The translations under genes were made by a program, and so were the position numbers. From an uncultured Eubacteriales bacterium (GTDB lineage: Bacteria; Bacillota; Clostridia; Lachnospirales; Lachnospiraceae), in the NCBI GenBank assembly GCA_900545175.1, contig UQYF01000021.1, forward strand, positions 1 to 46,066: DNA of 46,066 bases. Reading direction: 5' to 3'. Below are positions 42,145 to 46,066 of the stretch, piece by piece; within the stretch, counting starts at the first letter, position 1, and the number at the start of each line of letters is the position of its first letter. The notes below the pieces were generated by a model that saw only the letters and a program-made list of their open reading frames with translations, ran no database searches and was not told the origin of the DNA.

Positions 42145-43008
42145 TTAATAATCAAGGCTGTTAATCGGTGAGGCAAGATATACCTTCGTCCTGTCCTGCT
42201 CCTCATCATATCCAATCGCAATATTCATGTTGATTTTATTTCCGCCTATCGTGATATACGAACCTGCCCCCTTCGAATATGCATAGATGGTAAATATATC
42301 ACTGTCCCTGTTTTCCGCCACAACTTTAGCGCCAAGCCTATCTAACAGACCGTCCACAAGCTCATTTTTCTCTGTGCTGTTGAGTGTCCCCTCAATCGAA
42401 CCCACAAGGTTCATATTCACATTACCCTGTATCCCCATCGCGTCGAACATGCCCTCCACAAGCTCCCTGTAGGAGACGGCGCAGTCTATATTATTGTACA
42501 CGGTAATATTCACATACACATACTGTGCTTGTGGCTGCGTTCCTTCAAGCCCATTCGTATTCCCTGTTACCTGCGGTTCTGTTCCTGCAGGACTATCCGC
42601 ATTCTCTGTTACCTGCGGTTCTGTCACTGCCGGTTCAGCCGTATTCTCTGTGTGTTGCTGCTCCTGCGTAATCGCCTTTATCGTCACGTTCCCATTGACG
42701 CTCTCCTTTGAGAGAACCGTTGTGTTTACTTCCTCCTCATATACCGTTGCCAGCCCATACGATGATGTTATTCCAAGCGCCGACGCTATATTCTCTACCA
42801 GCCTTTCCTTCTCCTCCTGTGTGAGATAACATATGCCGAATTTTCCGTAGCCCTCTATATACGTGTCAAGCTCGCACCATTCTTCCCCATCCGCACTGTC
42901 TGTAAACGCGGTGCTTATCGACACATTCTTAGTCCTCCCCATATTCGTCATGTACACCGCGGTCAACACCGCCCACAATACAATCACTGCATACATCGCT
43001 CTTTTCAT
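42145..43008 (-). CDS. YwmB-like secreted protein
   Basis: The 287-residue protein has an N-terminal signal/anchor (MYAVIVLWAVLTAVYM) and two alpha/beta halves. The segments LTQEEKERLVENIASALGI and LNSTEKNELVDGLLDRLGAK, and YITIGGNKINMNIAIGYDEEQDRTKVYLASP at the end, resemble the YwmB family (DUF1779) of Firmicutes, whose role is unknown. Between the halves is a Thr/Glu/Pro/Asn-rich linker (about 115-160) with TEPQVT repeated. GGAGTG stands upstream of the ATG. It lies between a beta-propeller-like lipoprotein and the large unknown membrane protein, all on the minus strand. Family assignment is from pattern only. Confidence 0.6.
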   Translation of the reverse strand: MKRAMYAVIVLWAVLTAVYMTNMGRTKNVSISTAFTDSADGEEWCELDTYIEGYGKFGICYLTQEEKERLVENIASALGITSSYGLATVYEEEVNTTVLSKESVNGNVTIKAITQEQQHTENTAEPAVTEPQVTENADSPAGTEPQVTGNTNGLEGTQPQAQYVYVNITVYNNIDCAVSYRELVEGMFDAMGIQGNVNMNLVGSIEGTLNSTEKNELVDGLLDRLGAKVVAENRDSDIFTIYAYSKGAGSYITIGGNKINMNIAIGYDEEQDRTKVYLASPINSLDY

Positions 43009-43081
43009 CCGGCATCACTCCTTATACAATTTCTTGATATTATATAGATTATGATGTCAAAACGATAAGTTTATTCATTGT

Positions 43082-43110
43082 TGGGACAGGGGTCTGACAC
43101 CACTGTCCCA
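43082..43110. repeat. GGGACA/TGTCCC palindrome family, copy 2 (short form)
   Basis: TGGGACAG and CTGTCCCA (8-bp arms) enclose GGGTCTGACACCA. The same unit GGGACAGGGGTCTGACAC forms the left end of the IS at 44121, and a longer palindrome of this kind stands at 20878-20944. Confidence 0.8.
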
Positions 43111-43118
43111 GCAACAAA

Positions 43119-43149
43119 AACCGCGGATTGTACCTTCATACAATCCGCG
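43119..43149 (-). terminator. rho-independent terminator of the lipoprotein gene
   Basis: On the minus strand a perfect 12-bp stem CCGCGGATTGTA / TACAATCCGCGG with a 6-nt loop is followed by TTTTTGTT, about 25 nt past the stop codon of the gene at 43174. Confidence 0.9.
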
Positions 43150-43173
43150 GCGGTGGCTTATACTATATCATAT

Positions 43174-44103
43174 TTATCTGTCATTCCACTGCTTTCCCAC
43201 TATCAGGCGGTTGCCGTCTTTATCCACACCAAGAATATATTCCGTGTCTGCTTTAATATACACTATATTCTCCCACTCCGTTGCCTTGAACAGCTCATCG
43301 TTCTGTGAAGCCCGGACAAGCACCTTTCCGTCCTCCGTAAGTGCTGCCGATACAAATGCGTCAACTGTAATCTGGCAGACATTCTCCCATTTCGATACAT
43401 CGCCGGCATAGAACGTGCTCTTATCAATTGCCTCTACCGTTCCATCCTCATATAGCAAAAATGGGTTAAACGCGCAATCAATATCTACTATCTTCTTACC
43501 TTTTTTATTGTATTTCTCATACTCAAAGAGTTCTTCATCGCTTCCCCAGACTGTGCCATCTTTTTTTAGCCCGATTTCGCAGTTGCCTGTATAGTCAAAC
43601 ACAATTTTGGTCAATTGCTGTTCATTCCAAGGCCGGCAACGATTGTTATAAGCTCCATCTGTCCATTCACCATCAACTTTCACAGCCAGATAATTAAAGC
43701 CATTATACGCAATATCCTCGACATTCCCGGCAGATAGTACCAGCTTCCATACCTGTTGCATAATATTTCCCTCTGGTCCTATACGGTCCAAGTCCTTTTG
43801 CGAAATCCATTCATCCGCCCCCGGAACATACATTGCAAGCGTACCCGCCTCATTGAGCAGAACAATCCCGGCTTCCCCTCCGGCAATCTTGACTACATCA
43901 CCTGTGTCCGTTATCTTGCGCTCACCATCGACATTCTTTACCACAACATTGTTACTCTCATCAATAAACGCAAGGTACGTCTGCTCGCAAATATATTTAC
44001 CCTCATAATCTGCGCCGGCAGAAGTGTTGTCCGCCTGCCGCTTGCATGAACAGGTGAGGCATAAAATTATTGTTAAACAAAATAATAAAATTGATTTTTT
44101 CAT
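43174..44103 (-). CDS. lipoprotein with RCC1-like repeats
   Basis: The 309-residue protein starts with a lipoprotein signal, LLFCLTIILCLTCSC, whose lipobox cysteine is at about residue 18-20. The rest consists of short repeated beta-strand units of the kind VALKKDGTVWGSD, FLLYEDGTVEAID, AALTEDGKVLVRA and LGVDKDGNRLIVG, resembling RCC1 (alpha-tubulin suppressor-like) propeller repeats. It would sit on the outer face of the membrane; its role is unknown. AAAGGA lies 6 nt before the ATG. It is the gene next to the IS, which begins 17 nt upstream of its start codon, so its native promoter may have been displaced. Confidence 0.7.
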   Translation of the reverse strand: MKKSILLFCLTIILCLTCSCKRQADNTSAGADYEGKYICEQTYLAFIDESNNVVVKNVDGERKITDTGDVVKIAGGEAGIVLLNEAGTLAMYVPGADEWISQKDLDRIGPEGNIMQQVWKLVLSAGNVEDIAYNGFNYLAVKVDGEWTDGAYNNRCRPWNEQQLTKIVFDYTGNCEIGLKKDGTVWGSDEELFEYEKYNKKGKKIVDIDCAFNPFLLYEDGTVEAIDKSTFYAGDVSKWENVCQITVDAFVSAALTEDGKVLVRASQNDELFKATEWENIVYIKADTEYILGVDKDGNRLIVGKQWNDR

Positions 44104-44287
44104 ACGGTGTCCTTTCTGTTGGGACAGGGGTCTGACACAATAATGTTTAGTTAACGTCTATTCCCTCTGTCCTTTTAATTCAACAGCTATAATCGTCCTG
44201 TTTTTACATTGAAGTAAATATTTTTTTGCATAACAACAAGACAGATATTTACATCTGCCTGTCACATGCTGTATAATATATCTGGTT

Positions 44288-45610
44288 TTAGGCTCTATTG
44301 TTAAGTGGCTTTACAGTTTGTGATTTTATCCGTCGTGCGGATGATTCAACCATTTTTACAGCTGTTAAGTGCCGCAGCAATAGGGCTTTTATTTTTTCGT
44401 CCTCTGACGGCTGTTTTATCAGTTCACGCGCGATGGGTACCACATCGTCAAAGGATAATTTATACCGGTACTTTGTTTTTGCGCATCTGTTTAAAGCTTC
44501 TTTTGCTGCTGAAGCGTATGCATGAAGGAGTGAAGCAAAGTTATACATTATAAGTTTTGCAAACACTTCCTGAATGATTAATTCACGGTTGGCTGAATGA
44601 AGGTATGCAAGCGAAAGGGCATATTTCAGGCTCCTGAATGAGGTTTCGACAGACCATCGCTTCCAGTAGAGCTGTTTAAGGTCTTCTGCTGAAAAAAGGT
44701 CATCCGGGAGATTGGAAACCAGGTACTCATAAGAACCCGGTTCAAGCTCCACGCAGGTGCACCTTATGCTCATGTAGTACACACTCTCGTGGTCATCGGG
44801 CGGTATAAAATCAAAGACACTGCGGTGGTCAAGTATTTTATATGCGTAAGAATTTGCCATGTATAGTTTCTTGTGTGACCTTGTTATGCCGATGGTAAGC
44901 CGGCTGTCCGATTCAACATTTTCCTTCATGAGCGGATTGAGGAAGGATGAACTGTATGAAGAGGATTTTGCCCTTATGAGGAAAAATTTATTGTGTCCAA
45001 TAAGCTGCGCCAGGGTGTTCATGGTCATATATCCCCTGTCGGCAATAAATATGGTATTGTCAGGCATCGGGCATTCATCAATCATCTGGCAGAAAGCCAT
45101 GGGCTCGTTCATCTTTGGCCGCGGCTGTGTCACTGCTGAAATGTACCTGTTTTCGCATATATCGTACAGCGCATTGACGTGCATCTGGAAATAACAGTTG
45201 TCACTTGCAGCATGCTTTATACGGTATACGGAATCATTTTTATCTGTCGGAAGATTCAAATCAGAGCCGCCCACAGCAGCCAGATGAAAGCCATTATACG
45301 TTTTTGTCATGGGAATGGCATTGTTAAACGAACGGAGCAGATGTGGAAAAAGACCGGAATTAAGCTTTTTTCTCTGCTGTGAAAAGGCGGATTTGGACGG
45401 AACTGTTTTTCTGGTAAGTCCAAAGAAATTTAAAAGTTCTGTATTGGTTCTGTTCATGCCGAAACAAAGTGTTGCGTTTACGGTATCAGAGAAAGAGCAG
45501 GCTCTGTGCCTTGACATATCAGAGCCCGGATTTTTAACAAAGGCTGAAATATTTTTTTCAGTGTCATTAAGAACAGAGAAAAACTGTTCACGAATAGCTG
45601 CGGGTGTCAT
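44288..45610 (-). CDS. IS4-family DDE transposase
   Basis: The 440-residue transposase has the three acidic residues of the DDE triad in GGSDLNLPTD, FIADRGYMTMN and the YWKRWSVETSFRSLK segment. The last fits the Y-(2)-R-(3)-E-(6)-K signature of the IS4 family. SKSAFSQQRKKLN near residue 75 is the usual DNA-binding region. The gene appears intact. The start is ATG at 45610 with AAGGAGG 8 nt upstream; a longer reading to 45691 passes through a strong hairpin and is not used. The ribosome site can pair with upstream RNA. Confidence 0.95.
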   Translation of the reverse strand: MTPAAIREQFFSVLNDTEKNISAFVKNPGSDMSRHRACSFSDTVNATLCFGMNRTNTELLNFFGLTRKTVPSKSAFSQQRKKLNSGLFPHLLRSFNNAIPMTKTYNGFHLAAVGGSDLNLPTDKNDSVYRIKHAASDNCYFQMHVNALYDICENRYISAVTQPRPKMNEPMAFCQMIDECPMPDNTIFIADRGYMTMNTLAQLIGHNKFFLIRAKSSSYSSSFLNPLMKENVESDSRLTIGITRSHKKLYMANSYAYKILDHRSVFDFIPPDDHESVYYMSIRCTCVELEPGSYEYLVSNLPDDLFSAEDLKQLYWKRWSVETSFRSLKYALSLAYLHSANRELIIQEVFAKLIMYNFASLLHAYASAAKEALNRCAKTKYRYKLSFDDVVPIARELIKQPSEDEKIKALLLRHLTAVKMVESSARRIKSQTVKPLNNRA

Positions 45611-45618
45611 AAGAACTG

Positions 45619-45685
45619 CCTCCTTGAAGAAAAATATACATTTAACTTCAAGGGGCGCCTTGCTGATGTAATCAGCAAGGCGCCC
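45619..45685 (-). promoter_or_regulatory. double-hairpin leader of the transposase gene
   Basis: A 15-bp GC-rich stem (45653-45667 with 45671-45685, loop GTA on the plus strand) is followed by an 8-bp stem CCTTGAAG/CTTCAAGG (45646-45653 with 45622-45629). The inner arm of the latter overlaps the AAGGAGG ribosome site. Read-through RNA from outside would hide the site, as in other IS elements. Confidence 0.7.
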
Positions 45686-45759
45686 GCACATTTTTAATGA
45701 AATGTCAATAGTTTAAATAAAAATAGATATAAAAATAGGATTAGGGGCTTAACTAAACG

Positions 45760-45864
45760 TTATTGGGTCTGACCCCTGTCCCATTTCGTGAGCACAATCG
45801 TGAGAACTGCCACTGCCACGAAAACAAGAATTGATATCAGTACTTTATATTTAAAATTTTTCAA
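45760..45864 (-). pseudogene. truncated 5' end of a paralogue of the large unknown membrane protein
   Basis: From a TTG at 45864, with AAAGGAAA upstream, the reading MKNFKYKVLISILVFVAVAV continues to IVLTK. It matches the start of the gene at 41763 with three conservative changes in 26 residues. It then runs into the inverted repeat of the IS (WDRGQTQ, stop at 45760). The remainder of the gene is not found on the other side of the IS. Confidence 0.88.
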
Positions 45865-46012
45865 TGTGGTTTCCTTTCTGATATTCGGGTAAGATATACT
45901 TTCACCTACAGTTATACCGTATAAGTTTATCACAAACGTTTTAAAAATAGTATATATATTTTATTAAATAAGCTGCACCGAGCAAAACAGGACAGGTACA
46001 ATAGTATTTAAG
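45865..46012. repeat. duplicated upstream region of the large unknown gene
   Basis: Blocks such as ACCGTATAAGTTTATCACAA and TTTTAAAAATAGTATATATA occur here and at 41850-41892. The part AATAAGCTGCAC to ACAATAGTATT corresponds to 42084-42130. The match breaks near 46010. It shows that the paralogue arose by duplication including its promoter. Confidence 0.85.
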
Positions 46013-46066
46013 GGAGCATCCCAAAGTTTGTGTAAACCTCCAAACTGATGTAAGATAAAATTACTC
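46012..46066. mobile_element. possible end of another insertion sequence at the window edge
   Basis: The homology to the upstream copy stops at about 46010 and is replaced by GGGAGCATCCCAAAGTTTGT, then GTAAACCTCC. AAGTTTGTGTAAAC resembles termini of IS256-family elements in Firmicutes. The rest of the element would lie beyond the window, so this is a tentative call. Confidence 0.35.

Larger units (their letters stand above)
44121..45782 (-). mobile_element. complete IS4-family insertion sequence
   Basis: The 1662-bp element has 34-bp terminal inverted repeats: 44121-44154 and 45749-45782 match at 31 of 34 positions (both read GGGACAGGGGTC at the outer end). It encodes one DDE transposase and a hairpin-rich leader. 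No target duplication is evident: the flanks read CTGTT on the left and ATTTC on the right. It interrupts a paralogue of the large unknown gene after its 26th codon. Confidence 0.85.

Overview
The window looks like chromosome of a gut-type, low-GC Gram-positive anaerobe, most probably family Lachnospiraceae (Roseburia, Butyrivibrio or Coprococcus-like). The reasons are the paired GlgC/GlgD genes, spoVT, spoVG, yabP, yabQ and a SpoIIE-type phosphatase, the DnaD plus DnaI-like primosome pair, a long-form Prs, and a mannoside epimerase/phosphorylase operon of the Roseburia kind. No rRNA, tRNA or CRISPR array was seen, so the genus stays open.

Layout. (1) 0.3-6.3 kb, minus strand: a manno-oligosaccharide operon transcribed GH36 alpha-galactosidase, LacI regulator, cellobiose 2-epimerase, GH130 mannosylglucose phosphorylase. 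The galactosyl branch is removed, mannobiose is epimerised to mannosyl-glucose, and phosphate cleaves that to mannose 1-phosphate and glucose. (2) 6.4-12.3 kb, minus: a GH13 amylase followed by an acyltransferase-3 protein, an MBOAT O-acyltransferase and a separately promoted SGNH-like partner. The two promoter regions share a 16-bp motif. (3) 12.7-20.8 kb, minus: the classic Firmicutes block spoVT, hup, rqcP-like, yabP, yabQ, divIC-like, spoIIE-like (without membrane domain), tilS, hpt, ftsH. (4) 20.9-29.0 kb, minus: AEC transporter, galT, a glycosyltransferase, galK, spoVG, glgD, glgC, so galactose entry and glycogen synthesis lie together. (5) 29.4-34.6 kb, plus: murC, then a dnaD-like / dnaI-like / prs operon preceded by a row of DnaA boxes. 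(6) 35-44.1 kb, minus: class A PBP with an odd GGD-repeat tail, asnS, a large unknown membrane-anchored protein, a YwmB-like protein and a beta-propeller-like lipoprotein. (7) 44.1-46.1 kb: a complete IS4-family element that has cut off a second copy of the large unknown gene, of which only the first codons and the promoter region remain.

The window is rich in small dispersed repeats that the genes do not explain: a ~175-200 bp element with terminal inverted repeats (two copies), an AT-palindrome plus TTTGACACC element (three copies with identical internal spacing), a GGGACA/TGTCCC palindrome family related to the ends of the IS, and a 100-bp direct repeat. I found no clear new defence or metabolic system. 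The strongest leads are the DnaA-box cluster at the primosome operon, the membrane-less SpoIIE, the repeat families, and the possible operators at the GH36 gene and at the GH13/SGNH promoters.
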